Assembly: GCF_036324365.1 (NCBI RefSeq)
Contig: NZ_CP137080.1
Coordinates: 2,542,001-2,606,000, forward strand
Length of the DNA: 64,000 bases
Origin: Microbacterium limosum
GTDB taxonomy: Bacteria > Actinomycetota > Actinomycetes > Actinomycetales > Microbacteriaceae
Direction: 5' to 3'
The position numbers were made by a program, and so were the translations under genes. Of the stretch, positions 51,635 through 59,948 are shown one piece after another. Under the pieces are notes generated by a model, which saw only the letters and a list, made by a program, of their open reading frames with translations, was not told the DNA's origin and ran no database searches. The stretch's first letter is position 1, and the number at the start of each line of letters is the position of its first letter.

Positions 51635-52039
51635 TCAGGCGATGCGTTCGCCGCACATGCCGCAGACGCCCGTCGCGGGCACCTCCACGAAGCACGTGGG
51701 GCAGACGGGCGCCGCCTTCTCGGCAACGGGGGCGCGGGGGGTCGTGCGCGCCCGCGCCCCCGCGGCGCGCGAAGCTCGGGCCGCGCGCGCCGGCGCGGCG
51801 GGCGGTTCGACCTGGCGCGGGGGCTCCGGTCGATGCGCCAGACAGTAGAACCGCACGATGCCGGCGTGGTTCTTGGGGTTGCGGTGCTTGACGGCCCAGA
51901 GCGCCGTGCGCTCGAGCGGGACCGCGTCGAGTCCGCAGAGCGCGCAGCGGGTGGGGTCTCCCGGCACCACGTCGGCGACGAGGACGGGCACGTCGTACGA
52001 CAGCGCATCGCGCCAGTCGGATGTCGCGGTGATCTTCAC
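51635..52039 (-). CDS. Zinc-ribbon-like small protein of unknown function
   Basis: A 134-residue protein. The N-terminal part (WRDALSYDVPVLVADVVPGD) leads to CALCGLD and FYCLAHRP. An Ala/Arg/Pro-rich linker then connects to VCPTCFVEVPATGVCGMCGE. The CxxC pairs suggest two zinc-binding ribbons. Similar Microbacterium proteins exist in my memory with misleading enzyme names; I do not assign a function. It is convergent with the MFS gene. Confidence 0.7.
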   Translation of the reverse strand: MKITATSDWRDALSYDVPVLVADVVPGDPTRCALCGLDAVPLERTALWAVKHRNPKNHAGIVRFYCLAHRPEPPRQVEPPAAPARAARASRAAGARARTTPRAPVAEKAAPVCPTCFVEVPATGVCGMCGERIA

Positions 52040-52090
52040 GGGAACCTCCGGACGGTGGCGGCGCCGTCGGGTGAGGCGCCACTGTCCAGG

Positions 52091-52549
52091 CTAGCCCGCG
52101 CGGGGCTCCCCCGAGCCGGGGAAGGCGAGCCGTCCCAGCAGGCGGACGAGTACGTCGCGTTCCGCGTCGTCCAGCTCGGCGTGGATCTCCCGCTCCGCCT
52201 CACGCGCCGATTTCTCCGCGTCGGCGAACAGCGCACGCCCCGCGTCGGTCGCGACGACGACATTGGCCCGCCGGTCGTTCGGGTCGGACTCCCGCGAGAT
52301 CGCTCCGCGCCGCTGGAGCTCGTCCACGAGCGCGACGACCTGGCTCGGATCCAGCCGCAGATACTCGGCGATCTCTCGCTGCGAGGGACGACCGCCGCCC
52401 ACGGCGAGGGCCAGCACGGAGTAGGAGCGCACCTTCAGTCCGTGCGCCGCGAGCGCGGCGTTGCCGCTCGCGAGCGAGAGGGCGTTCGCGCGGGCGAGCA
52501 GGAAGCTCAGATCGTCGCGCAGGTCGCGCGCGCTCCCGGTTTCCGTCAT
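52091..52549 (-). CDS. MarR-family repressor
   Basis: A 152-residue winged-helix protein: LKVRSYSVLALAVGGGRPSQ, REIAEYLRLDPSQVVALVDE and ISRESDPNDRRANVVVATDAG, the typical MarR recognition helix and wing. ATG 52,549. It is divergent from the five-gene CoA-pathway operon, with two adjacent palindromes between them. MarR proteins of the CouR/HcaR kind respond to aromatic acyl-CoA thioesters, which fits the operon; the ligand is inferred. Confidence 0.88.
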   Translation of the reverse strand: MTETGSARDLRDDLSFLLARANALSLASGNAALAAHGLKVRSYSVLALAVGGGRPSQREIAEYLRLDPSQVVALVDELQRRGAISRESDPNDRRANVVVATDAGRALFADAEKSAREAEREIHAELDDAERDVLVRLLGRLAFPGSGEPRAG

Positions 52550-52582
52550 GGTCGAACGATAGCAAAGGTCAACGCCAACAAT

Positions 52583-52604
52583 GATTGACAATCTCAACAG
52601 TTGA
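52583..52604. promoter_or_regulatory. MarR operator: two adjacent 11-bp palindromes over a TTGACA -35 box
   Basis: GATTGACAATC (52,583-52,593) is immediately followed by TCAACAGTTGA (52,594-52,604); each is a perfect palindrome around one base. The first contains TTGACA, a consensus -35 element for the rightward operon. Binding would block that promoter and probably the MarR promoter. Confidence 0.65.
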
Positions 52605-52641
52605 TGCTTTCCTGATCTCAGGCAAACGAAGGAGTACCTCC

Positions 52642-53574
52642 ATGTCACTCGAGGGCAAAGTCGCTATCGTCACGGGGTCCGGCCGCGGGCTCGGGCTGGC
52701 CTACGCGCAGGAACTGGCGCACCAGGGCGCCGCCGTCGTCATCAACGACATGGACGAGACCGCCGCGGCATCCGCCGTGGCATCCATCACCGACGCCGGA
52801 GGCAGGGCCACCGCGGTCGTCGCCCCCGTGGGGCCGACCGAGACGGCCGACGCCCTCGTGAAGGCCGCCGTCGACACCTTTGGGGGCCTCGACATCCTCG
52901 TCACGAACGCCGGCGTCCTTCGCGACAGGACGCTCTGGAAGATGACGGACGACGACTTCGACACCGTGATCGGCGTGCATCTGCGCGGCACCTTCACCTG
53001 CGTGCGCGCGGCGGCTACGTACATGCGCGAGAACGGGGTCGCCGGGCGGATCATCTGCATCGGGTCCCCCACGGGGCAGCGCGGCAACTTCGGCCAGACC
53101 AACTACGCCGCCGCGAAGGCCGGCATCGTCGGCATGGTGCGCACGTGGGCACTGGAGCTGAAGAAGGCCGGCATCACCGCGAACGCGGTGATCCCCGTCG
53201 CCGCCACGGCGATGACCGCGACGATCCCCTACTTCGCGGCCGCGATGGAGGCCGACTCCCGCGGCGAGGCGATGCCGGCGTTCTTCCGCCACGACCTCGG
53301 GTTCGGCACCTCTCGGGATGCCGCGGGCATCGTCGCCTACCTCGCCTCCGACGCCGCTGCGGGCGTGACGGGGCAGGCGATCGGCGTGGGCGGCGACCGC
53401 CTGCAGGTCTGGTCCCACCCGGAGCCGGTCGTGACCGCGTACCACGACGGCGGCTGGGACGTCCCCGCCCTCGAGGCGGAGTTCCCGGCGGTGACCGAGG
53501 GATCCCTCCAGAGCGTGGGCGAGTCGTTCCCGCCGCTGCCCGAGGACCTGCAGCGCCCCGCGCCCGGTCGGTGA
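52642..53574 (+). CDS. SDR oxidoreductase (3-hydroxyacyl-CoA dehydrogenase-like)
   Basis: A 310-residue short-chain dehydrogenase: VAIVTGSGRGLGLAYAQELA (cofactor loop), ILVTNAGVLRDRTLWKMTDD, a catalytic Tyr/Lys pair in TNYAAAKAGIVGM and a Ser nearby in CIGSPTGQRGNFG. The C-terminal 60 residues extend beyond a standard SDR, as in the multifunctional-enzyme-type 3-hydroxyacyl-CoA dehydrogenases. First gene of the MarR-controlled operon. GAAGGAG lies eight bases before the ATG. Confidence 0.88.
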   Translation: MSLEGKVAIVTGSGRGLGLAYAQELAHQGAAVVINDMDETAAASAVASITDAGGRATAVVAPVGPTETADALVKAAVDTFGGLDILVTNAGVLRDRTLWKMTDDDFDTVIGVHLRGTFTCVRAAATYMRENGVAGRIICIGSPTGQRGNFGQTNYAAAKAGIVGMVRTWALELKKAGITANAVIPVAATAMTATIPYFAAAMEADSRGEAMPAFFRHDLGFGTSRDAAGIVAYLASDAAAGVTGQAIGVGGDRLQVWSHPEPVVTAYHDGGWDVPALEAEFPAVTEGSLQSVGESFPPLPEDLQRPAPGR

Positions 53575-53625
53575 GCCGGCGCCCGGTGAGCACGACGTGA
53601 CCCCGCGGTCCGGAGGAGAGACGAG

Positions 53626-54513
53626 ATGACCCGCTACGAACCCGCGATCGATCTCGACGCGATCGAGGCCATCGACGTGCACGTGCACATCGAGGTCGAT
53701 GCGCACGGTCACTCGTCGCTGCCGCCCGACCTCGTCGAGGCCGCGTCGAAGTACTTCAGCGCCGGCATCGACCGGCCCGACCTCGACGCCGTCGCGGACT
53801 ACTACCGCGCGCGGCGGATGGCCGCGGTCGTCTTCACCGTCGACGCGCAGACGCAGCTGCACCATGCCGCCCTCTCCAGCGAGGAGATCGCGGACGGCGC
53901 CGCCCGCAACAACGACGTCCTGATCCCCTTCGGGTCGGTCGACCCCCGCGCGGGGTTCGCGGCGGTGGAGCGCGCGCGCGTCCTGGCAGCGGAGCACGGC
54001 GTCAAGGGGTTCAAGTTCCACCCCACGGTGCAGGGGTTCGATCCGAGCGATGAGGCGTACTACCCCCTCTACGAGGCGCTGCAGGAAGCCGGCGTCGTCG
54101 CCCTGTTCCACACGGGTCAGACGGGCATCGGCGCGGGCATGCGCGGTGGCCGCGGATTCAAGCTGGCCCTGTCGAACCCGATCCTGCTCGACGGCGTGGC
54201 GGCCGACTTCCCGGATCTGCAGATCATCATGGCGCACCCCTCCGTGCCCTGGCAGGACGAGGCCCTCTCCGTCGCGACGCACAAGCACAACACGTGGATC
54301 GACCTGTCGGGCTGGAGCCCCAAGTACTTCCCCGACCAGCTCGTGCGCGCGGCGAACTCCTACCTCAAGCGCCGGATCCTGTTCGGCTCCGACTTCCCGC
54401 TGCTGACACCCGACCGCTGGATCGCGGACGCCGAGAAGACGACGCTCAAGGCGGAGGTCATGCCGGGGATCATGAAGGACAACGCCGCCAGGCTGCTGGG
54501 CCTCGGGGGCTGA
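53626..54513 (+). CDS. Amidohydrolase-2 family protein, possible beta-ketoacyl-CoA hydrolase
   Basis: A 295-residue metal-dependent amidohydrolase. Ligand motifs can be read in order: AIDVHVHIEV, GFKFHPTVQG, ALFHTGQT, IIMAHPSVPW and LFGSDFPLL. In the p-hydroxycinnamate (cou) clusters of Rhodococcus an amidohydrolase-type enzyme splits the aryl beta-ketoacyl-CoA to release the benzoate; the same job is likely here. An alternative is a decarboxylase of the gamma-resorcylate type. Confidence 0.8.
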   Translation: MTRYEPAIDLDAIEAIDVHVHIEVDAHGHSSLPPDLVEAASKYFSAGIDRPDLDAVADYYRARRMAAVVFTVDAQTQLHHAALSSEEIADGAARNNDVLIPFGSVDPRAGFAAVERARVLAAEHGVKGFKFHPTVQGFDPSDEAYYPLYEALQEAGVVALFHTGQTGIGAGMRGGRGFKLALSNPILLDGVAADFPDLQIIMAHPSVPWQDEALSVATHKHNTWIDLSGWSPKYFPDQLVRAANSYLKRRILFGSDFPLLTPDRWIADAEKTTLKAEVMPGIMKDNAARLLGLGG

Positions 54514-54515
54514 GC

Positions 54516-55706
54516 ATGCCGGCCCTCGAGTCGGACGCGACGTTCGGGATCGACCCGTACGGATTCGCGCAGACCCACCTCAGCGCTCCCGCGCGCGACG
54601 CCCTCGGCGCCCTCCAGCGCACCCTGGACAGCGAGATCCGCCCCCTCCTGGCCGATGCGTGGGACAGCGCGACGATGCCCGCCGAAGTGTGGGAGAAACT
54701 CGGCCCCCTCGACCTGATGCGCCCCGCGGGCGTCTCCGACGCCGAGGCGCGCAGCTCGATGTTCTCGGGATTTCGCAACTACGTCCTCGCGCGCACGGAC
54801 GTGTCGGTCGCGACGCTCTATAACGCGCAGTCCGGGCTGTTCCGCACGACGGTCGCGCTCGGCGGTTCCGCCGAGCAGGTGGCACGCCTCGATCCGCTCA
54901 TCGCCTCGTTCCGCCTCACCGGCACATTCGCGCTGACCGAGCCCGACCACGGCTCCGACATCGCCGGCGGCATGGAGACGACCGCCCGCCGGGACGGCGA
55001 CGACTGGATCATCAGCGGGGCGAAGAGATGGATCGGTGCCGCCGCGGCCGTCGACACCCTCGCGATCTTCGCTCGCGACTCCGAGACGGGCGACGTGCTC
55101 GCCTTCCTCGTCCCCCGGCGCAGCCCCGGCGTCACGGTGACGCCCATCGAGGGCAAGATCGCGCTGCGGCCGATGCAGAACGCCGCGATCCGCCTCGACG
55201 ACGTCCGCGTCCCCGAGACCGACCGGCTGCAGAACGTGCGCGGGTGGCGGGACGTCGCCCGCATCCTGCGCGCGATGCGCTCGGACGTCGCCTGGATCGC
55301 CACCGGGCTGCAGGCGGGAGCGCTGGATGCCGCGGGGCGGTACACGCGCGAACGGACGCAGTTCGGGCGCCCCGTCGCGGGCTTCGCCCTCGTGCAGGAG
55401 AAGCTCGCCCGGATCCTCGGCAATCTGACGTCCTCGCTCGGCATGGTCGTCCAGCTCTCCGCCCGCCAGGACGCGGGCGAGTTCGCCGACGAGAACTCCG
55501 CGCTCGCGAAGATGCAGACCGCGCTTCTCGCCAGACGCAGCGTCGCGCTCGCGCGCGAGGTGTGCGGCGGCAACGGGCTGCTGCTCGAGCACGGCGTCGC
55601 CCGGTTCTTCGCCGACGCCGAGGCGGTCTACTCCTATGAGGGAACGCACGAGATCACCGCCCTCATCGTCGGCCGCGCCCTGACCGGCGAGTCGGCATTC
55701 GTCTGA
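54516..55706 (+). CDS. Acyl-CoA dehydrogenase
   Basis: A 396-residue flavoprotein: GTFALTEPDHGSDIAGGMET (FAD and substrate motif), GAKRWIGAAAAVDTLAIFAR, RTQFGRPVAGFALVQEKLAR and EVCGGNGLLLEHGVARFFAD. The catalytic base is Glu in YSYEGTHEIT, as in the glutaryl-CoA and related dehydrogenases. The sequence resembles the branch that includes glutaryl-CoA dehydrogenase, so a short or aryl-propionyl CoA substrate is plausible. Two bases after the amidohydrolase stop. Confidence 0.9.
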   Translation: MPALESDATFGIDPYGFAQTHLSAPARDALGALQRTLDSEIRPLLADAWDSATMPAEVWEKLGPLDLMRPAGVSDAEARSSMFSGFRNYVLARTDVSVATLYNAQSGLFRTTVALGGSAEQVARLDPLIASFRLTGTFALTEPDHGSDIAGGMETTARRDGDDWIISGAKRWIGAAAAVDTLAIFARDSETGDVLAFLVPRRSPGVTVTPIEGKIALRPMQNAAIRLDDVRVPETDRLQNVRGWRDVARILRAMRSDVAWIATGLQAGALDAAGRYTRERTQFGRPVAGFALVQEKLARILGNLTSSLGMVVQLSARQDAGEFADENSALAKMQTALLARRSVALAREVCGGNGLLLEHGVARFFADAEAVYSYEGTHEITALIVGRALTGESAFV

Positions 55707-55740
55707 CCCGCGTCATCCATCCACGAAAGAGAGACACACA

Positions 55741-56193
55741 ATGACCACCACCGTCGCCTTCGCCGATCTGCAGACCCTCGTCGGAACCGACCTCGGCTAC
55801 ACCGACTGGTTCGAGATCACGCAGGACCGCATCAACACGTTCGCCGACGCCACCGACGACCACCAGTGGATCCACGTCGACCCCGAGCGCGCGAAGGAGG
55901 GGCCCTTCGGAGCGCCGATCGCCCACGGCTTCCTGACGCTGTCGCTGTTCATCCCGCTGTGGGTGGAACTGCTCGACGTGGAGGGCGCGACGACCAAGGT
56001 CAACTACGGACTCGACAAGGTGCGCTTCGTCTCCCCCGTCCCCGCCGGCTCCCGCATCCGCCTGACCGCCACCGTCGTGGAGGTCACCGAGGCCGGCGGC
56101 GGCATCCAGATGGTCGTCGACGCGACGATCGAGATCGAGGGCGGGAGCAAGCCCGCCGTCGTGGCGCGGAGTCTGCAGCGCTTCTACGCCTGA
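55741..56193 (+). CDS. MaoC-family (R)-specific enoyl-CoA hydratase
   Basis: A 150-residue hot-dog-fold hydratase: FADATDDHQWIHVDPERA with the catalytic Asp and His, PIAHGFLTLSLFIPLW and NYGLDKVRFVSPVPAGSRIR. It would add water to a cinnamoyl-type enoyl-CoA. The start ATG 55,741 is preceded by GAAAGAGAG at about nine bases. Confidence 0.92.
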   Translation: MTTTVAFADLQTLVGTDLGYTDWFEITQDRINTFADATDDHQWIHVDPERAKEGPFGAPIAHGFLTLSLFIPLWVELLDVEGATTKVNYGLDKVRFVSPVPAGSRIRLTATVVEVTEAGGGIQMVVDATIEIEGGSKPAVVARSLQRFYA

Positions 56194-56261
56194 CCCACCC
56201 CGCTGCGGCGCCCGTTCCCGAGGGCGTCGCAGACCTGGACATCCCACGAAGGAGTGCGGAC

Positions 56262-57761
56262 ATGAACGAACTCGGCGTTGGCGGGTGGCTCGCACGGCGA
56301 CGGCTGAGGTCGCCGGACAAGCCCGCCCTGATCTTCGACGGCGGTCGGTGGACCTACCGGGAGATGGCCGACCGGGTCGACCGGGTCGCGGGGCTGCTCG
56401 CCGCGCGGGGCATCGGGCGGGGCGACCGGGTCGCGTACCTCGGGGAGAACAGCCCCGAGTTCCTCGCCGTGCTGTTCGGGATCGTGCAGCGCGGTGCCGT
56501 CTTCGTGCCGGTCAACACCCGGCTCGCGCCCCCCGAGATCGCCCACGTGCTCCGCGACAGCGCGGCGCGCCTGCTCGTCCACGACCCGGAGTTCGATGGG
56601 GTGCTCGCATCGGTGCTGAGCGAGGACGACATGCCGGAGGTCATCCGGACGGGCGAGGAGCCGACCGCGCTGTCGGCGCTCGTGTCCGGCGCCGCCCCGC
56701 TGCCGGCCGCCGAGCGGATGCTCCCCGAGGATCCGGCGGCGATCATCTACACGTCGGGCACGACGGGCCGGCCCAAGGGCGCGATGCTCACGCACCAGAA
56801 CCTCACGTTCGTGTCGCTGAACTGCATCGTCGACTACGACGTCGTCTCCTCCGACATCGCCCTGCTCATCTCCCCCCTGTTCCATGTCGCGTCCCTCGGC
56901 ATGGGGGCCCTGCCGGTGCTGCTGAAGGGCGGCACGATCGTCCTCGAGAAGGGCTTCGACCCGGCGCGCGCGCTCGCGCTCATCGAGAAGCACCGGGTCA
57001 CGATGCTCAGCGGCGTGCCGACGACGTATCAGATGCTGGCCGATCACCCCGCCTGGGCGGAGACCGACCTCTCCTCGTTGCAGAAGCTCACGTGCGGAGG
57101 CTCCGCGGTTCCGACCCGGATCCTCAACGCGTACGAGGAGCGGGGGCTCTCCTTCTCCCAGGGCTACGGGATGACGGAGACCTCTCCCGGCGGGACGAGC
57201 CTGCCGCCCGAGATGTCCCGCGCGAAACAGGGCAGCGTGGGGCTGCCGCAGTTCTTCCTCGACGTGCGGGTCGCCGACGAGTCCGGGCAGGAGCTGCCGC
57301 CCGGGGAGCTCGGCGAGGTCCAGCTTCGCGGGCCCAACGTCTTCGCCGGCTACCTGAACCTGCCGGACGCGACCACCGCCGCCTTCACCGACGACGGGTG
57401 GTTCAGGTCGGGAGACCTGGGCTACGTCGACAAGGACGGCTACCTCTTCATCGCCGACCGCCTCAAGGACATGATCATCTCCGGCGGCGAGAACATCTAT
57501 CCCGCCGAGGTGGAGAACCTGCCGGGGGTCACGGGCGTCGCCGTCATCGGCGTCCCCGACGACAGATGGGGCGAGGTGCCCTGGGCCATCCTGACGCTCT
57601 CGGCGGGAACGACCACCGACACCGAGGCGGTCCGCGCGCACCTAGACGGCCGGCTCGCCCGCTACAAGCTGCCGAAGAACGTCGTCGTCGTCGACGAGCT
57701 CCCCCGCACTGCGTCCGGAAAGGTCCGCAAAGCCGATCTGCGTGCGCGCTTCGCCGGCTGA
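56262..57761 (+). CDS. Acyl-CoA synthetase (AMP-binding, aromatic-acid type)
   Basis: A 499-residue ANL-superfamily ligase: P-loop IIYTSGTTGRPKGAMLTH, GYGMTETSPGGTSL, the hinge YLFIADRLKDMIISGGENIY and the catalytic lysine in LPRTASGKVRKA. It activates a carboxylic acid as a CoA thioester; in this context a hydroxycinnamate or aryl-propionate. ATG 56,262 with GAAGGAG eight bases upstream. Confidence 0.92.
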   Translation: MNELGVGGWLARRRLRSPDKPALIFDGGRWTYREMADRVDRVAGLLAARGIGRGDRVAYLGENSPEFLAVLFGIVQRGAVFVPVNTRLAPPEIAHVLRDSAARLLVHDPEFDGVLASVLSEDDMPEVIRTGEEPTALSALVSGAAPLPAAERMLPEDPAAIIYTSGTTGRPKGAMLTHQNLTFVSLNCIVDYDVVSSDIALLISPLFHVASLGMGALPVLLKGGTIVLEKGFDPARALALIEKHRVTMLSGVPTTYQMLADHPAWAETDLSSLQKLTCGGSAVPTRILNAYEERGLSFSQGYGMTETSPGGTSLPPEMSRAKQGSVGLPQFFLDVRVADESGQELPPGELGEVQLRGPNVFAGYLNLPDATTAAFTDDGWFRSGDLGYVDKDGYLFIADRLKDMIISGGENIYPAEVENLPGVTGVAVIGVPDDRWGEVPWAILTLSAGTTTDTEAVRAHLDGRLARYKLPKNVVVVDELPRTASGKVRKADLRARFAG

Positions 57762-57801
57762 GCGAGTCCAGGATGCCGGGCGCCCGCACCGCGTGCGGTG
57801 A

Positions 57802-57987
57802 TCAGATGACGCCCGTGCCCCGGTCGACGTAGAGGTTCACCGCCACGTTGACGCGGATGGGGGCGAGTTCGAGGGTCAGGGTGTTGACCAGGCCCGTCAC
57901 CCCTCCGTTGATGGTGGACCCGGTCGTCGAACCCGGGTACGGGAGGTCCTTCGCCCGGCCCCCGAAGAGCACGATCCCGGTCGTCAC
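57802..57987 (-). pseudogene. Remnant of an SDR gene
   Basis: A 61-codon frame with PGSTTGSTINGGVTGLVNTL, TLELAPIRVNVAVNLYVDRG. This looks like the region from the catalytic Tyr to the end of the Rossmann fold of a short-chain dehydrogenase, but the Tyr-x-x-x-Lys motif is absent and the first half is missing. The surrounding 409-base gap (57,762-58,170) holds no other gene that I can support. Confidence 0.4.
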
Positions 57988-58114
57988 GGACGGCTCCAGC
58001 CGATGCCGGCGCTCGTGAGCGTGTTCGAGCGAGCGTTGGCCGATCCGCAGCTGAAGGACGCGGACTGGAGCGCGATCGCGGAGGTCAGCGGCGCGACCTG
58101 CGGTGACGCACGAT

Positions 58115-58151
58115 CACCCGCCCCGGGGGACGAGATCCCCCGGGGCGGGTG
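58115..58151. terminator. Strong GC hairpin after the aldehyde dehydrogenase gene
   Basis: CACCCGCCCCGGGGG (58,115-58,129) pairs perfectly with 58,137-58,151 over 15 bp, with a 7-base loop. It lies 20 bases after the stop of the minus-strand dehydrogenase. Confidence 0.8.
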
Positions 58152-58170
58152 CAAAAGGTCCGCAGGACGC

Positions 58171-59658
58171 TTACAGCGGGTACTGGCCGGGCTCGCGCCG
58201 CATCGTGATCCAGCGGGTCTCGGTGAAGGCGTCGATGTTCGCCTGCGCGCCCCCGTGACGCGAGCCGGTTCCCGACGCGCCGACCCCGCCGAACGGGGCG
58301 TTCGCCTCGTCGTTGACGGTCTGGTCGTTGACATGCACGATTCCCGAGGGGATGCGCGTGGCGAGCTCGTAGCCCGCCAGCGCGTCCGCCGTGACGATGC
58401 CGAGCGAGAGCCCGTAGTCCGTGTCGGCGGCGAGGGCGACGGCCTCGTCGTCCGTCGCGAACGACACGACGGATGCCACGGGACCGAACACCTCGTCGCA
58501 GTACGCCGCGGCATCCTTCGGCGGGTTCGCGAGTACCGTCGGACGGTAGAAGAGGTTCTCGTAGGTTCCACCCGCGGCCAGCGTCGCACCCTGGGCGACG
58601 GCGTCCTGCACGAGGGTGTGGACGCGATCGCGCTGCACCTCGTCGATGAGCGGACCGAGGTGCACCTGGCCCGCGGCGGGGTCGCCGACGTGCATCGAGT
58701 CGGCCTTCGCCGCGAGCTTCTCCACGTACTGGTCGAAGATCGACTCGTGGACGATGTGCCGGCCCACGGTCATGCAGATCTGACCCTGGTGGAGGAACGC
58801 GCCCCACGTGGCGAGGTTGACCGCCTTGTCGACGTCCGCATCGTGTCGCACGATGAACGCCGAGTTGCCGCCGAGTTCGAGGTGCGCACGGGTGAGGTGA
58901 CGGCCGGCGAGTTCACCCACGGCGCGTCCGGCCCGCGTGGAGCCGGTGAACGCGACCACCCGCACGCGGGGGTCGGCGACCATCGCCTCGCCGACGTCGG
59001 CGCCCCCGGGAACCAGCTGCAGAACGCCTGCCGGCAGCCCCGCCTCCTCGAAGATGCGCACCATGCTGACGCCGCCGGTGATGACCGTGCGCGGGTCGGG
59101 CTTGAGCAGCACGGCGTTGCCGAGCGCGAGGGCGGGTGCGACGGCGCGGATGCCGAGGATGAGCGGCACGTTGAACGGCGAGATGACCCCGACGACGCCG
59201 ACGGGGATCTGCTGCGCGAGCGAGAGGCGGGGCTCCTCGCTCGAGAGGATCGACCCCAGCGGCGCAGACGGCAATGCCGAGGCCTCGTAGCACTCTGCGG
59301 CAGTGACGTGCAGGGCGAACCCGGCCAGCGGCGGGATCGCCCCGACCTCGCGCACGTTCCACCCCATGATCTCCTCGGCGTGAGCCTCCCACAGCTGGGC
59401 GGCCTTGCGGAGCACGGCCGCCCGGGCGGGGTGGGGCATCGCGGCCCATTCCCGTTGCGCGCGAGCCGCGCCCTCGGCGGCGCGGGCGACGTCCTCGGGG
59501 CTCGCCATGCCGACCATGGCGAGGGTCTCACCGGTGGCGGGCTCGACGGAGGCGATCTCGCCCCCTCCGCCGGGCACCCATTCGCCGTCGATGTGGACGC
59601 GACCCGCGAAAACCTCCGGGTCGATCAGTGCGGTGGTCGGTTCTGTGACGGTCGACAT
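58171..59658 (-). CDS. Aromatic aldehyde dehydrogenase (vanillin/benzaldehyde dehydrogenase-like)
   Basis: A 495-residue NAD(P)-dependent ALDH. SPFNVPLILGIRAVAPALAL, the cofactor segment AFTGSTRAGRAVGELAG, the general base in HLELGGNSAFIV and the nucleophile in HQGQICMTVGRHIVH. The similarity is to the vanillin and benzaldehyde dehydrogenase group. It would oxidise vanillin or 4-hydroxybenzaldehyde to acids that feed pobA/pca. ATG 59,658. A 72-bp tandem duplication lies in the upstream gap. Confidence 0.88.
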   Translation of the reverse strand: MSTVTEPTTALIDPEVFAGRVHIDGEWVPGGGGEIASVEPATGETLAMVGMASPEDVARAAEGAARAQREWAAMPHPARAAVLRKAAQLWEAHAEEIMGWNVREVGAIPPLAGFALHVTAAECYEASALPSAPLGSILSSEEPRLSLAQQIPVGVVGVISPFNVPLILGIRAVAPALALGNAVLLKPDPRTVITGGVSMVRIFEEAGLPAGVLQLVPGGADVGEAMVADPRVRVVAFTGSTRAGRAVGELAGRHLTRAHLELGGNSAFIVRHDADVDKAVNLATWGAFLHQGQICMTVGRHIVHESIFDQYVEKLAAKADSMHVGDPAAGQVHLGPLIDEVQRDRVHTLVQDAVAQGATLAAGGTYENLFYRPTVLANPPKDAAAYCDEVFGPVASVVSFATDDEAVALAADTDYGLSLGIVTADALAGYELATRIPSGIVHVNDQTVNDEANAPFGGVGASGTGSRHGGAQANIDAFTETRWITMRREPGQYPL

Positions 59659-59763
59659 CGTTGTTCCTCTCGTCGATGTGGGTCTGCAGCATTCACGTTC
59701 GCAGGCGAATCTGGCAGTTCGTGGTGACCGCGTCCAGCCGCGGAGCCGGGCGGGACGGGGCTT

Positions 59764-59907
59764 CCTCTCCTCGGGCGAGGATGGATGCCGGGGAGAGGAG
59801 GTTGCGGGCCGATTCGGTCCTCTGCCCGGCATCGCCCTCTCCCCGGGCGAGGACGGATGCGGAGGAGAGGAGGTTGCCGGCCGATTCGATCCTCGCCCCG
59901 GTCGACC
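59764..59907. repeat. 72-bp imperfect tandem duplication
   Basis: Units 59,764-59,835 and 59,836-59,907 align without gaps at about 80% identity. Each contains GGGCGAGGA(T/C)GGATGC and GAGAGGAGGTTGC, and the CCTCTCC/GGAGAGG parts could pair. It fills most of the 290-base gap between the aldehyde dehydrogenase start and the isomerase stop. Confidence 0.7.
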
Positions 59908-59948
59908 CCCTCCCCCCAAGCAGGGGGACACTGACGAAGCGCCCCGCG

